From Siphonodentalium dalli (lineage: Eukaryota > Mollusca > Scaphopoda > Gadilida > Siphonodentaliidae), in NCBI GenBank assembly GCA_032622095.1, contig CP136066.1:48892911-48956910 (forward strand): 64,000 bases of DNA, read 5' to 3'. The position numbers and the translations under genes are program-made. The stretch's first letter is position 1; every line of letters begins with the position of its first letter. Positions 1-12,292 of this stretch are shown here, one piece after another. The notes beneath the pieces were generated by a model. It did no database searches, was not told the origin of the DNA, and worked only from the letters and a program-made list of their open reading frames with translations.

Positions 1-149
1 TCAAACGAAATAGCACCTCTTTCAGTGTCGTGTTGTATACTATAGCTAAAAAAGAAGCAAAACAGGTTTCGTTCATTGAACCATGTATACACCTTTAAAT
101 AACTACTACATCCGCAAAGCATTCTTACGTATAACCACACATAGTACCG

Positions 150-377
150 AATACGCCTTGTCACCGAGTCGCGGTCATATTGGATACCTATAGCCCCATT
201 CCGTTGTTTTACTGCTATAGGTCAAAGTTCTGGAGTAGCATTCCATATGTGGAGCTTTTGAATATTCATGAATTCCATACATGGAATGCTACTCCAGAAC
301 TTTGACCTGTAGGACTAAACAAATGGAACGTGGCTGGATGGATCCAATATGGCCGCGACTCAGTGACAAGGTGTATT
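150..377. mobile_element. Foldback MITE with 'GAGTCGCGGTCATATTGG' termini
   Basis: Both ends carry inverted copies of a motif reading about cttgtcaccgagtcgcggtc, followed by attggat. Inner arms ending in 'ggaatgctactccagaac' also face each other around position 270. The mirrored copy lies at 39542-39769, and a diverged relative at 20428-20686. There is no coding capacity. The transposase class is not evident. Confidence 0.75.
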
Positions 378-616
378 GAAATACTTAATGAGATCGCTGT
401 GTTTGGTAAGCATTTCTTCATTTTAGAGGTGAGGCGAAGACGATAGGCGAGTGATTTCTCAAAAGAAATAAAAGAGATTAATATATTATTCAAGATTCAT
501 AATGTAACGTCACTCATACAGCACTTATCGATTGTTGGGTTCTTGATGAACCAGAACATGAGTTGTATGTCCATGAAAGACCAGCCAGCCACCGAGTGCA
601 CTCATAATGCCCAGAT

Positions 617-795
617 ACAGTAATGCCCTAAATAATCGACTCCTTAACCGCAGCAGAATTATGGGTAACTTCAGGATTTAGTCGGAAATATGGCTTGTTG
701 CATTGAATGGCAACAAGCCATATTTCCGACTAAATCCTGAAAAGTTACCCATAATTCTGCTGTGGTTAAGGAGTCGATTATTTAGGCCATTACTG
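617..795. mobile_element. TA-flanked hairpin MITE, 'CAGTAATGCCC' family
   Basis: This is an almost perfect palindrome of about 179 bp that starts CAGTAATGCCC and ends in the complement, with a TA on each side (615-616, 796-797). Other copies are at 19652-19865, 21306-21458 and 39124-39301, with a half copy at 21820-21922. The TA target and CAGT-type terminus fit non-autonomous Tc1/mariner-superfamily elements. No transposase is present here. Confidence 0.85.
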
Positions 796-1105
796 TAGTT
801 ACCGACATCAAATGAGTTTCCGGTATTAAATTAGTTACCGGTATCACGTTAGTTAATTGTATCACAGTAGTGGTATGTTCTGTCCACAGGGTCACATGAA
901 GCAATAAAGGACAAGGGCACAAGTTCCAGAAAAAGGCACATTTTTCAGTCAGACGTATTGGTATTAATGCCAACATGGCAAAGGTTTTGTAACCATACCA
1001 CATTTTAAAGCACTTTCAATGCAGGTACAAGCCCACATTAAACTACTAGAATGGGCATATACGTCTCTTATAGGACAACACAACAATGACGTTTTAGCTG
1101 AGGTA

Positions 1106-1111
1106 TTTATT
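1106..1111 (-). promoter_or_regulatory. Possible polyadenylation signal of left SMAD copy
   Basis: An AATAAA hexamer on the minus strand lies about 750 bases past the SMAD stop codon and is conserved in the other arm (38808-38813). A hexamer in A+T-rich DNA is weak evidence. No transcript data are available. Confidence 0.3.
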
Positions 1112-1857
1112 TTCATTCTATGAAAGGAAACCTTGAGCCCTCTGTGCCCTCACCCCTTGGAGAAGGGCATTTGCATGTACCCCAAATCTGCCACCCTGAT
1201 CCGATGCTGTCCACGTTATCATTTCTATGTAATGATATTTTGGGTTTTTGTTTTACAGAACGCCCGAGGTCTCTAAACCAACTGAACAGCGTGTGTTTGT
1301 AGTTACATACTTCAGAAACATTAAGCATCATTAAGGTGGCCATTGTACATGCATGTCACATTGTGGGAAAAGCTTTTTTTGTAAGCGTTTTTACAGTTGA
1401 GCAATTAAACTCTTCTGGCCACTTCGCACATATATAATGCTTCCCATTGGCACACAAACACCTCTGTGGACAGGGCTTCAAAGCACCTCAATTGTGAGGG
1501 TGCCAATCTTTGAATAGTGATCGGTTTTGGTGACATTGCACTCGATTGCAGCTACACTAGCTCGTGGTCGTTCTTGGACATACATAATTCCCGAGATAGA
1601 CATGAACAAACATAAAATTTAACTGGCATCAGTGATTGCATGGTTCGGGTGAAGGTCAAACAAGGTCAGCTCATTTTCATATATTTGAATACATGCAATG
1701 TATTTCCTGTCCATTTCGTGTGGAAAAAAGATGAACATTCTAGTAGTGTACAGTTTGATTTCAACAAAATACATCATAGATTGGATTAATGACCGTTTGA
1801 CCTTCACCCTGATATATACCGCTTGCCACAACACGTGACTAGCGGCGATAGCGTTCA

Positions 1858-2426
1858 TCACCTCTTTACGTTAAGCAGCACCTCAATTCGACACGGACAT
1901 GACGTAATAAACTGGCGTGAATAGCACGCACCCCAGCCTTTTGCAAAGCTTATCTGAATTGAAGTAGGGTCATAAGGTCCGTCCAAAAACTCCGTTGACC
2001 TCAATTCGTTCATTAACTCCGCCTTCTCATAGTCATAAACTTTAACTGAATATCCAGGCAGCACTTTGTGAACTAGAAACGTCCTCGAATTTAGCACATC
2101 CAACGTGGAAGAATACACGAATATAGGATAGTTTGAGCGGTTATACGTCCACACGCCATCGGATTCTTTACTTAGCGTGATTCCGAACCCGATTTTCTCG
2201 CGCGTGCGTCGCACGTGTTCGTCGTCACGTGTCGTCTGCTTGAGCACGTGATCGTCGTCCTTTATCGTCTTCTGCAGCACGCCGAGACACATTCCGTCTC
2301 CGTGAGGTAGTTCTTGAAATATATCGATGAGAGGCTTGTTAAGTGGAAGCAGGCGTCCAACTCTGACTCTGTGTTCCCAGTATGCAATGCTGCACCAGTG
2401 ACCACCCGTACCGTCGCTTGTGTCAT
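1858..2426 (-). CDS. Inhibitory SMAD, last exon (MH2 domain), left copy
   Basis: The exon encodes the complete MH2 domain of a SMAD6/7-type protein, an intracellular antagonist of TGF-beta/BMP signalling that binds activated type I receptors. Minus-strand splice acceptor ttttcag ends at 2427; the exon enters in phase 1 and ends with TGA at 1858-1860, giving about 188 residues. Visible motifs in order are [62 protein letters not shown] and RQFITSCPC. No C-terminal SSXS phosphorylation motif is present, as expected for inhibitory SMADs. Oddities: a segment of about 12 extra residues with DDDHV and DDEHV repeats lies before RRTREKIG, and Arg stands where the family has Trp after SCPC. It differs from the right copy by KVYDYEK instead of KVFDYEK. 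The upstream linker exons are at 13427-13504 and 13978-14031; the MH1 exon is not seen. Orthology to SMAD6 versus SMAD7 cannot be settled. Confidence 0.93.
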
Positions 2427-2993
2427 CTGAAAATCAAGAATTATAAGAGTCAATTGGTTCGTTGGTCCACAAGGATTTGTCTGTTTTATTGGTCGAGGAA
2501 AGCCTGAGTAGGTGGTCAATTTCAGCATGAAACTACACAGGCATAATGTACGTGTATACGGTAATACCGTACATATAGATTGTTGAAATTTATCGTTGTT
2601 TCAGCAGATGCCTGTCACTGTTAGCATGTGGTTTATCAAATTTAAGAATCAGGATATATCTTTCAAAGCAGTGACTTATATATCAGCAAATATGTCAGGT
2701 GAATATGGCAGGTCTGGTATTAGTAGCAGGACATGAGGAGATAATATAGGTAGAGAGGAAATGGCTTACTTGCAACGTGAATAGTAATGAGCACTACATA
2801 GAATCGGAATTCTAGTTTAAATTTTTCGAACTGTTGATTAATTCCTACATTCTGTCAAATATTTAGACTGAAAGGTCATCAGTTGGACACTTCTCAAACC
2901 ACTCCGGAGTTGGAATTTTTGGTCTGGTTAAAAGGTGGGATGAAGTTGTAAATTCCAGATTGGACACCCACTCAAACGGAGACAATCTAGTCT

Positions 2994-3483
2994 TTAGCCG
3001 TTTCAGTGCCAGGTCCGATTTTTGTATCAACCCATATACCCTGTGCCAATGCATTCTCTTATATATGCGAGTCGACCATAGGTCGCCTCGCATATATATA
3101 TAAGAGAATGCATTGGCCTAACAATTTTTCATCATTTGTTATTATTTTTTACAATTTTAATAATTTTTTCTTATATTCTTCAACTCTTTCAATGCCAGAC
3201 TTATTTTGTAGGTTTAGTGCCAGGGAATCTTACGTTTTTCATGGGCATCAAAATTATTACTATGAATACTTGGGGATAGTTTTGAGTTATAACATGCCCC
3301 TAAGGACTTATCCAGCTTGTTTTTAAATGCGCTATAGCATGCTTAAGCATACCCAAACAAAATTCAAACCAAAAATCTAAAAAAAAAAGTTAAAAAAAAA
3401 GTTAAATTTTTTTATTTTAGGGCCAATTTTACAGACCGTAAATTAGGGCCGATGAGATCGGGCCCTGGCACTGAAAGGGTTAA
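2994..3483. mobile_element. Element with 'CCGTTTCAGTGCCAGG' termini and one hairpin module
   Basis: Terminal inverted repeats read approximately TTAACCCTTTCAGTGCCAGG. The inner end here carries TTAG instead of TTAA, while the mirrored copy (36492-36924) has TTAA at both ends. It contains one 69-bp-type hairpin at 3045-3117. TTAA target sites are characteristic of piggyBac-superfamily transposition; no transposase is encoded. Confidence 0.75.
3045..3117. repeat. 69-bp-type hairpin module (copy 1)
   Basis: The arms begin gccaatgcattctcttatat and end in the complement, with a very short ata loop inside gtcgacc/ggtcg. One arm has a slightly expanded AT run. The same module occurs about 16 times in the window. 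Confidence 0.9.
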
Positions 3484-4632
3484 TATATATAGCACAAACT
3501 CCATGCAGCGCTCTCTACGTTGGCACTGCGAAATAGCACTGCCACAAGGATGGTACTTTGCGGACCGATACATCTATTTTTACATATCGTCGGAACTATA
3601 TTTAGTCACCTATTATCTTATTTTGACCACCAAAAGTTTGCAATAATGGTAATTCTTTCGGTATTGATAAGAACAATATAGACTGAGTCTATATAATTTT
3701 AATCCTAGAACGTAAAAACTAAGTTCAAGTCAGAAATCCTTAACAAATGTCCTTATATGGCAGTGATATCTCAGCGGAGCGATGGGAGATAACTCTGCCT
3801 GGAGTTTGTGCATATCATTGTTACTTATGAGAGGAGATGGGTTACTATACTTTCGATGTGAATTAATTAAAGAGACGGGACCAAACGGAATTAGTGTTTT
3901 GTCTGAAACAAACAAGGTATTTCTGTTATCAGCGCAAACACAGTGGCACTTCAGCGACAGAGCAATATTTTTAAGCAAACGAATTCAGTTTGAATGTTGT
4001 TTATCAGCGGCTGACAATTACGAACCAACAAACACATAGAAACCCCATTGACGCGGCCGGCAGGTAGTTAATATGATATTTGTAAATATTTTTCGTGGAG
4101 CCGGGCCTATTGGTTATAACAAACAACTAGGCGACCACGGCCAGCCATTTCGACTCCACAGCGCTATCACTGGAATGCCGACCCTCATCGCTCCTATCAA
4201 AGTTTTAGTACAGACAAGCTGTCTCCCCCGCAGACATGGAATATTCCAGCTGGCTCCAGTATATAAGTGATATGACAAGCTGCATAAGAGTTATATATCA
4301 GCCCAGGCCATGACGCCAGTCTACGCGCTCGAAGCTTTTGTGTACCGACGAAGGTTTAACTAGCGACAGCGATCTGACACAATGGGTCGTCTGCTTAGCT
4401 GTAGTTAGATGTTAACATCATCTTATTATTCCCGATAATAACATCCAAGTTTGGGGAAAGGGTGCAGGGACGTGTTGAAGTTTTGGGAAGGTGCAGGTAC
4501 TCGACTAGAGTGTCTTGGTTGGGAGGAGGAACTTCCCAGAAGTAGTAACATCAAAGTTTGGGCAAATTGTGCAGGGACGTGTCGAAGTTTGGGGGGGGGG
4601 GGGGGTATGGCTAGAGTGTCTTGGTTGGGACT

Positions 4633-5890
4633 AGATCATGCCATGAATCTCTACTATGGCTACCGCCCGTAGAGATCATATTCCACCAGTACAAAACCTG
4701 GGAACTTTTTGAAGTTTTGACAGGGAACCTTATATAATCGAAAAAATAACAAAGAGAATATATTTCTTTGTTATTATCTCTTTCTTAATAATGTACTTCA
4801 CTGTAGGTGAAGGTCCCAACTCAAAATTTCACGATTTAAGGGACTTTGTGGGCGATTTTGCTTTGCATTTCTTACAATTATGGAACTTTTCCTGGGTAAT
4901 TAATTCAATGTTTATTGCGATATTGGCTCACAAAGTCACAGAAAAACATGCAATTTCGAGTTGGGACCTTCACATATAGTGAAGTACACTATTAAGGAAC
5001 AGATAATCACTAAGAAATATATTCCCCGTGTTATTTTTTGACTTTATAAGGTGCCCTGTCAAAACTTCAAAAAGTTCCCAGGTTTTGTACTGGTGGAGTA
5101 TGATCTGTACGGGCGGTAGCCATAGTAGAGATTAATGGCATGATCATGGTTGGCGGTAGGAACTTCCCAGAAGTAGTTGTGTTCACATCATTTTATTATC
5201 CCTGATAATAACACACAAGTTTGGGGAAAGGGTGCAGGGACATGTCGACGCCTGGGGAAGGTGTAGTGGCGTGACTAGAGGCATTAGTTGGCGCTAGATC
5301 TTGCCATGGATCTCTATTCTGGCTGACGCCCGTACAGATCATATTCCACCAGTACAAACCTGGGAAGCTTTTGAAGTTTTGACAGGGAACCTTATAAAGT
5401 CAAAAAACAACACGGGGAATATATTTCTTAGTGATTATCTGTTCCTTAATAGTGTACTTCACTACATGTGAAGGTCCCAACTCGAAATTGCATGTTTTCT
5501 GTGACTTTTGTGAACCGATGTCGCAATAAACATTGAATTAATTACACAGGAAAAGTTCCATAATTGCAAGAAACGCAAAGCAAAATCGCTCACAGTCACT
5601 TAAATCGTGAAATTTTGAGTTGGGACCTTCACCTACAGTGAAGTACATTATTAAGAAAGAGATAATAACAAAGAAATATATTCCCTTTGTTATTTTTTCG
5701 ATTAAATAAGGTTCCCTGTCAAAACTTCAAAAAGTTCCCAGGTTTTGTACTGGTGGAATATGATCTCTTCGGGCGGTAGCCATAGTAGAGATTCATGGCA
5801 TGATCTACATTGGTTGGGGCTAGATCTTGCCATGGATCTCTACTCTGGCTAACGCCCGAAGAGATCATATTACACCCGTTCAAACCTGTG
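4633..5890. repeat. Cluster of 'GATCATGCCATGAATCTC' inverted-repeat elements
   Basis: Several direct and inverted copies of a unit run from gatcatgccatgaatctc through 'cgcccgtagagatcatattc' to 'cctgggaactttttgaagtt'. Internal segments such as 'ctcaaaatttcacgatttaa' are also mirrored (about 4800 against 5600). The mirrored cluster is at 34080-35310. Shorter relatives lie at 16717-16795, 41921-42105 and 58600-58700. The cluster looks like serially inserted or rearranged MITEs. The short open frames in it are not genes. Confidence 0.75.
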
Positions 5891-6163
5891 AACTTTTTGA
5901 TGTTCCGACGGGAACTTTACAACATTGAATAAACAAAGCAGGGAATATATTTCTTTGTTCCTTGATAATCTATTCCAGTGTATGGGATGGTCCCAGCTCG
6001 AGCTTGCATGATTTTTGTGAGTCGATATCGCAATAAACACCGAATTGATGACCCGGGTAAAATTCTAGGATTGTATAAGTGACGCAAATCAAAATCGGCT
6101 CACCAAAGTCACCGAAATCATGCAATCTCGAGCTGAGACCTTCACCTACTCTGAAATACATTC

Positions 6164-6619
6164 TTAAAGGTACTCAATCCGATAAAGTTCTCCTCAATTA
6201 CTATTTATTTGGCTTCGGGGGTAAACAAATTTTGATTCGAGTCGAGGAACCTACCCATCAAAGCTCAGAGTGATCAGATATCGATTTTTTATTTATTTTA
6301 TTTTTCACCACCTGGAATATATAGTGGCCCAGTAAAAGTCGCCGAGAAGACTGTCTCAGGACAAAATTGCGGATGAAGATGGATAACTCTCAAATCAAGT
6401 GGCTTTTTTGTGTCACATATTTAACAAACCGGCAAAATTAAGTTGAAAAAAATGTTCATAAATAACAGGTTTTGGGCATTTTTATACTATAGTTGACAGT
6501 GGTTAGCATTATTTTTGGGCAATTAATCGATTCTGATAGCTGAAGCGGCATTTCAAAAACTTTGTTGTTGTTGGAATCTGATGATATGGGGACCATCGAA
6601 TCGGATTGATTAACTTTAA
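6164..6619. mobile_element. TTAA-flanked MITE, 'AGGTACTCAATCCGA' family
   Basis: It starts TTAA-AGGTACTCAATCCGA and ends with a degraded complement before TTAA. The mirrored copy is at 33320-33779. Related copies are at 8124-8554, 52570-52981, 55441-55932 and 60372-60848. It is non-coding, and the TTAA duplication suggests piggyBac-type mobilisation. Confidence 0.8.
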
Positions 6620-6779
6620 GGAACAGGTTTTAACTAAGAAATATATTACCTGCATTGTTTTTTCAATGACATAAACTTCCCTGTCAGAATATCTTAACTG
6701 GTGGAGTATAATTTCTACGGGCGTAGCCAGAGTAGAGATTCATGACACGATCTATAGATTGGGATGCGATACACACAAG

Positions 6780-7680
6780 TCTGCTCGGAGTTAGTTATGT
6801 GCTAACATTATTTTGTTATCCCTGATAATAATATCCAAGTTTAATTGGGGAAGATGCAGGGACGCGACTAGAGTGCCTTGGTTGGGGTGTCCAGCTCAGA
6901 AGTATAGTTATTGCTAACATAATCTGATTAAACATACACGGTTGCTCACAAGTATAGTTATAGAGTTATAACTTCCATGTTTGGGGGAAGGGTGGAATGA
7001 GTGGTGTGGCTGAAGTGTAATGGTGATGATGGTGGTGGGGTGGGGGTGATGAAACATACGCGGCTGCTCACATGTATAGTTATAGTGTTATTTCTCCATA
7101 ATAACATCCATGTTTGTGGGAAGGGTGCAGTGGTGTGGTTGAAGTGTAATGGTGTGGGGTTGGGGTGATGAAACATACACGGCTGCTCAGACGTATAGTT
7201 ATAGTGTTATTTCTTCATAATAACATCGATGTTTGGGGGAAGGGTGCAGTGGTGTGGCTGAAGTGTAATGGTGTGGGGTTGGGGTGATGAAACATACACG
7301 GCTGCTCAGACGTATAGTTATAGTGTTATTTCTCCATAATAACATCGATGTTTGGGGGAAGGGTGCAGTGGTGTGGCTGAAGTGTAATGGGGTGGGTGAG
7401 GGTGATTAAACATACACGGTTGCTCACAAGTATAGTTATAGTGTTAATCCGCCATAAAAACATCCATGTTTGGGGGAAGGGTGCAGTGGTGTGGCTGAAG
7501 TGTAATGGGGTGGGTGAGGGTGATTAAACATACACGGTTGCTCACAAGTATAGTTATAGTGTTAATCCGCCATAAAAACATCCATGTTTGCGGAAAGGGT
7601 GCAGTGGTGTGGCTGAAGTGTAATGGTGTGGGGTGGGGTGATGAAACATACACTGTTGCTCAGAAGTAACATCATCGTAT
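6780..7680. repeat. Tandem array, ~119-bp unit (left arm)
   Basis: The unit includes acatccatgtttgggggaag, 'ggtgcagtggtgtggctgaa' and 'catacacggctgctcagacg'. Consecutive units from about 6950 are spaced 118-119 bases; the earlier ones are more diverged. The array in the right arm (31800-33010) is longer, so copy number differs between arms. The Thr/Pro/His-rich open frames across it are products of the repeat. Confidence 0.88.
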
Positions 7681-8123
7681 TATCTGCGATAATAACACCC
7701 AAGGGTGCTGCGGTGTCATAGATGAAGGTGGTCCAATATGAGAATCCATGACATTACCCCCCATGTAATATAAAACCACAATTTATATAAAGAGAATGCA
7801 CTGAGGCCCTCCCATCCCACCTACTATTCCTCACTGCATGGGTGTGTACATAATCAGCACATAATGATGTCCAATATGGACAACAAGCTGCAATGAAAAG
7901 TCTCATATATGGTTATCTTGTCAGTGGCAGAGACAAATTTATTGAAATGCAAATATTTGGATCCCTGAAATTCCAGTAAAAATATCGAAATCCCTGAATT
8001 CATGGGATTCCCTGGAAACTTTAATCTGTTCAAAGTGGATTCATGTAAATTAATATACAAATCTGTAAAACATCTATCATCAACAAGGACACGATAAATA
8101 GATAGACTTTGTTCTGATTTTCA

Positions 8124-8554
8124 TTAAAGGTACTCAATCCGATTCGATGGTCCCCATATCATCAGATTCCAACAACAACATTTTTAGAAATGCCGCTTCA
8201 GTTATCAGAATCGATTAATTCCCCATAAATAAATCTAACCACTGTCAACTATAGAATAGAATTGCCCGAAACGTGTCATTTATCAACATATTGTTCGACG
8301 AAATTTGACCTTATTGTCAACTAAAGCCTCTTGATTTTAGAGTTATCCATCTTCATCCGCCATTTGGTCCGAGGCTGTCTGTTTATTGGGCCACCAATAA
8401 TTATCGACGGTGAAATATAATAGATTTCAAAAATCGATATCTAATAACTCTGAGATTTGACAGGTGGGTTCCTCGAATCGAATCAAATATTTTTTACCAC
8501 CGAATCCAAACAAATAGCAATTGAGGGACGCTTAATCGAGTTATGCATCTTTAA
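8124..8554. mobile_element. TTAA-flanked MITE present only in left arm
   Basis: This is another 'AGGTACTCAATCCGA' element, bounded by TTAA at 8124-8127 and 8551-8554. The matching place in the right arm (about 31375) reads straight through attttcattaataac with no element, although neighbouring DNA is also rearranged. It is likely a presence/absence difference between arms. Confidence 0.7.
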
Positions 8555-9499
8555 ATCAAAACTTTGACAGCAAACATCGAAAAGTACAAAGCATTGAAAA
8601 ATATCCTGAAAATCATATTCAGACTAAAATATTTGAACATACTACACGTTTAGCGATGTTTATATACACATCACTGCAACAGTTTTGTATACATAACAAT
8701 GGTTTCAACACGTGAAATGTTGATACTGGAGAACTACCAATAATGAATTCAAGAACATAGAGAATACCTATGGTTTTTGAGTGAATAGCATAATTATTTC
8801 ATGAGTGACAAGTGGAGAAAATATTAATTTTAGCTTAAAGTTGGTAAATTATGCAGCATTTTCACTTATAATAACAGAACAAATTAAACAATACACGGAA
8901 CCGATCAGCTGAAAGTTGCAAACGGCTTTCAAGTTTAATGTGACATGACGTCATTAGGCAATCTACAGTTCAGCTGATTTTAACGGAAGTAAGCGACAAA
9001 GAAGATATCATTTTTGAATACAAAATGATATCTTTTAATTCGGTCGGTCAAGACACTAAGTACGATATTTACGTTGCGGCAATTTGCCGCAATTTAATGT
9101 GGAAGCACATAATTATTTTTTTTTATCAATTTTATCCATGTTGTTCGTTGTGGTATTAAATGTTTTTACATAAATTCTATTTTTGTTTGTAAGTTTACCC
9201 ACTGCGAGAGCCTTGGGTCCCTTTAAGACTATGCTCACAGTTTTCTTTTAATTCAGGCGGTTTATCCTGATCCCAGTAACAGTCATCAGGGGGTTAATCT
9301 CACTGCTTTATGTTAAAAGCCTGTTTACTTTGTTGTCAATTTTGACTTTGTTTGCACAGGAATTTAAATTTCTACTTGTCGTGTTTACTTTTTGACAAGG
9401 CCGAAAACAGTGAAAATCAGTCGAAAACAGTTATATGCTGGATGAATGGAGAAGGGGCCATGTCGAGTCGGCTTCAGTAAACACTCAATCCACGGGTCT

Positions 9500-9760
9500 G
9501 TAGTTAGTTACCCCATTGTACCGACCGGGTGTCACTACTGCAGGGGTGCCGGGGTACACGGGCGAGCGACATCAGCCCGGACGGACATATAGGGCGGGTC
9601 TATATATAGTTAGTTATTCCCATTGCACCGACAGGGCGTCACTACTGCAGGGGTGCCGGGGTACATGGGCGAGGGGCATCAGCCGGACGGACATTGTGTG
9701 GGTTTATATATAGTGATCACCCCACTGTATACCGGGAGTCACTACTACGGTGGTACAATC
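9500..9760. repeat. Short tandem repeat, ~107-bp unit, 2.4 copies
   Basis: Units carry 'cgggtgtcactactgcaggg', 'gtgccggggtacacgggcga' and 'catcagcccggacggacata'. Two full units and one partial unit are visible. The mirrored copy is at 29870-30125. The open frames across it are not supported as genes. Confidence 0.8.
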
Positions 9761-9769
9761 TGTTACATA

Positions 9770-10142
9770 ACATATTAAAATACTATAATTCATTACTATT
9801 TGGAACGTCTGTGTCTCAGAAGGTGCCCATAGAGTATTAGAAAATAGCTGAGATCATAGAAACGTTTCCCCCTTTTCGCTCCAAGAATTCAATAAATTCA
9901 AATTAAGATATAGAGTTATTCCCCTTCCATTGACAATAATAGACTTTGCAGTACAGAAGCGATGAAACTTAACCACAGACAACACGTCGGTACCTGAACA
10001 ATAACAACATGTTCACAATGTGTTACACCGGATAAGTTGTTAATACAATGTTTTGGAGATCCTTCTTTCAAATGGTATATAATATGGAATATGTTGTATA
10101 TAATGTGATCTGGGGATTCGAAAATTAAGTGGGACTTTAAGG
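9770..10142. repeat. Dispersed repeat ending 'ATTAAGTGGG(C/A)CTTTAA'
   Basis: The block contains 'ttggaacgtctgtgtctcag', 'acaatgttttggagatcctt' and 'cgaaaattaagtgggacttt'. It is mirrored at about 29478-29850 and has diverged relatives at 56425-56911, 60940-61110 and 54600-54770. It is probably an old MITE or SINE-like element; its class is unknown. Confidence 0.6.
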
Positions 10143-10636
10143 TTTATGAAAGCCCGCGTTGGTATTCTACATATCGCAACAGCGCGCGCTAAAATTGTCG
10201 AATTATTAGAACAAGAAAGAAGTAATCAGCTAAAGAATGCGAAAAAAAAAGTTCTTCATTTTCTTTAGTCGTCAACAATCTAAAACTCGCCAGCATCCGC
10301 GATTTTACTCGCTCGCAATAATAAGCCTCCGTTTGATTTCGAAGGATAACTCCTTTGCGAGAAATTGCGAGACTCGTTGTCTCCCTCAGGGGAAGTAACA
10401 AATAGTTCGTTAGAAAATGGGTCAAGCATAGAAAAAGATGAACAGTTGAAGATAGCGAGCGTGTTTTGGTTCGTTTCGTTTTATAGTTTCTAGTTTTTTG
10501 TTCAGCCGGCTGGGATTGTGATTACCGCGAAGCGCCCGTTGTTGGTCCCAGCATGCGCGGTCTTAGTTGGAATGCATGGTGAATACTTTACGCATCAGTC
10601 ATGTCGGAGTACAGCGAATTGAGAGTTAGATACGGA

Positions 10637-11275
10637 GCAGTTCGAATTTACCCAGCGGGGGAGGTGTAATTACAGGGTCGACCGACAGGGACGTGGCGAC
10701 TGTAGGTCAGGGTGCGTGGGGTGGTATGTGGCCGGTCAGGGTGCGTGGGGTGGTACGGGGCCGGTCAGGGTGCGTGGGGTGGTACGGGGCCGGTCAGGGT
10801 GCGTGGGGTGGTACATTTCCGGTCAGGGTACATGGAGTGGTACATGGCCGGTCATGGTGCATAGGGTGTTACGGGGCCGGGCAGGGTGCTGGGATCGACA
10901 GTTCGAATTTACCCAGCGGGGGAGGTGTAATTACAGGGTCGACCGACAGGGACGTGGCGACTGTAGATCAGGGTGCGTTGGGCGGTATGTGGCCGGTCAG
11001 GGTGCGTGGAGTGGACGGCTGGCTGGTCGGTCGTGGCGACGATATATCAGAGAGCGTCGGGTTGACGGGTGGCCGACGATATATGAGGGTGCGTGGGTGG
11101 ACGGGTGGCCGACTGGCGTGGCGATGGTAGATCAGGATGTGTGGGGTGGAGGGCATGCCGGTCGGACGCGGCCACGAGAGATAAGGGTGCGCGTGGGGTG
11201 GAGGACTGGCCGGTTGGGCGCGTGGCGACGATATACGAGGGTGTGTACATGGCCGGGTGAAGGCCCTTTCGAATG
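10637..11275. repeat. G+C-rich 29-bp minisatellite (left arm)
   Basis: Tandem copies of a 29-bp unit (gtcagggtgcgtggggtggt plus nine bases) are interrupted by a longer spacer beginning 'gttcgaatttacccagcggg'. The spacer occurs twice here and four times in the right-arm array. Multiple long overlapping open frames arise because stop codons are rare in this composition; none is supported as a gene. Confidence 0.92.
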
Positions 11276-12016
11276 ATCCTGTAGTCAAAAGCAATGGCTT
11301 CTCTTATCACATTGTCTCTAGACATATTTCGATTTTAATATGATCTTCAGATCGGTTTTTATTCTCATCTTGCGTACCTAACATGTGGACAGACACGACG
11401 TCTGAATCTCCATTGCATGGTGTCATGATTATTCCTGATTGTGATCATATTGCTATCATTTGATATACATGTGGATTGATACAACTGGTATCCCAATTTT
11501 TTTTTAGAATTCTATAGAAAATTTCAACCAAATAACCGCGGGACATTTCCATCTAACTTAAAACTTCACGGCTGTCCTCTCCGCGATATATAGCTGGGAC
11601 CAATCCCCATTTTGATGCACGCAAATGACTAAATAATGGACAGTTCCGTGCTTGACTGATTTATCAGAAGAATAATTCATATAAAACTGGAAACAACATA
11701 ATATCTAACTGGACGCCTCATTTCACTCTCACATAAACGTATGTCATCAGTCGCATCTGACACCTGGCAAACAATACCACGTATAGCTACACAACTACTT
11801 ATAGTTAGCATAATTTCTGCATTCGATAGTACACAGGTACTTAGGAGGGGATATCTCAACTCCCCTATCCTATATTATATATTAAGCATTTAGTAACATC
11901 ATATGTGAAAAGTGAACAAAGCATTCAAATTAGCCAATGACTTATAGGAGTTGTTGCCTATTCTCAATTTTCTGTCAATTATTGCATGTATGTCCATAGA
12001 GGGGGACATTATACTG

Positions 12017-12292
12017 TCTAACCCTTTCTATACTAAATACTCATTACTGAGTAATTCCGTATCGGAATGTTCAGATAATATGTTCAACAAACGAACATAT
12101 CGATAGATTTTTATAACTTATTATCTGAACATTTCCAAACAATGAATATGAATCCTTCAGCAGTTGTATTATCTGTTTTTCTGACTGTCGTCTGGTAATT
12201 TATTTGGAACACCCGTCCAAATGAATAATAGACCATTCCAATGTATACCTTTATAACTGAATGGGATATTCTAACTAGTATATACAGGTTAA
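12017..12292. mobile_element. TTAA element, 'CCCTTTCTATACTAAAT' family
   Basis: Termini read (T)TAACCCTTTCTATACTAAAT and a diverged complement ending at TTAA 12289-12292. An internal hairpin around 'gttcagataatatgttcaac' is shared with 14365-14638, 21137-21529, 24242-24515, 26589-26863 and 40520-40748. It is non-coding and piggyBac-like in target preference. Confidence 0.75.
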
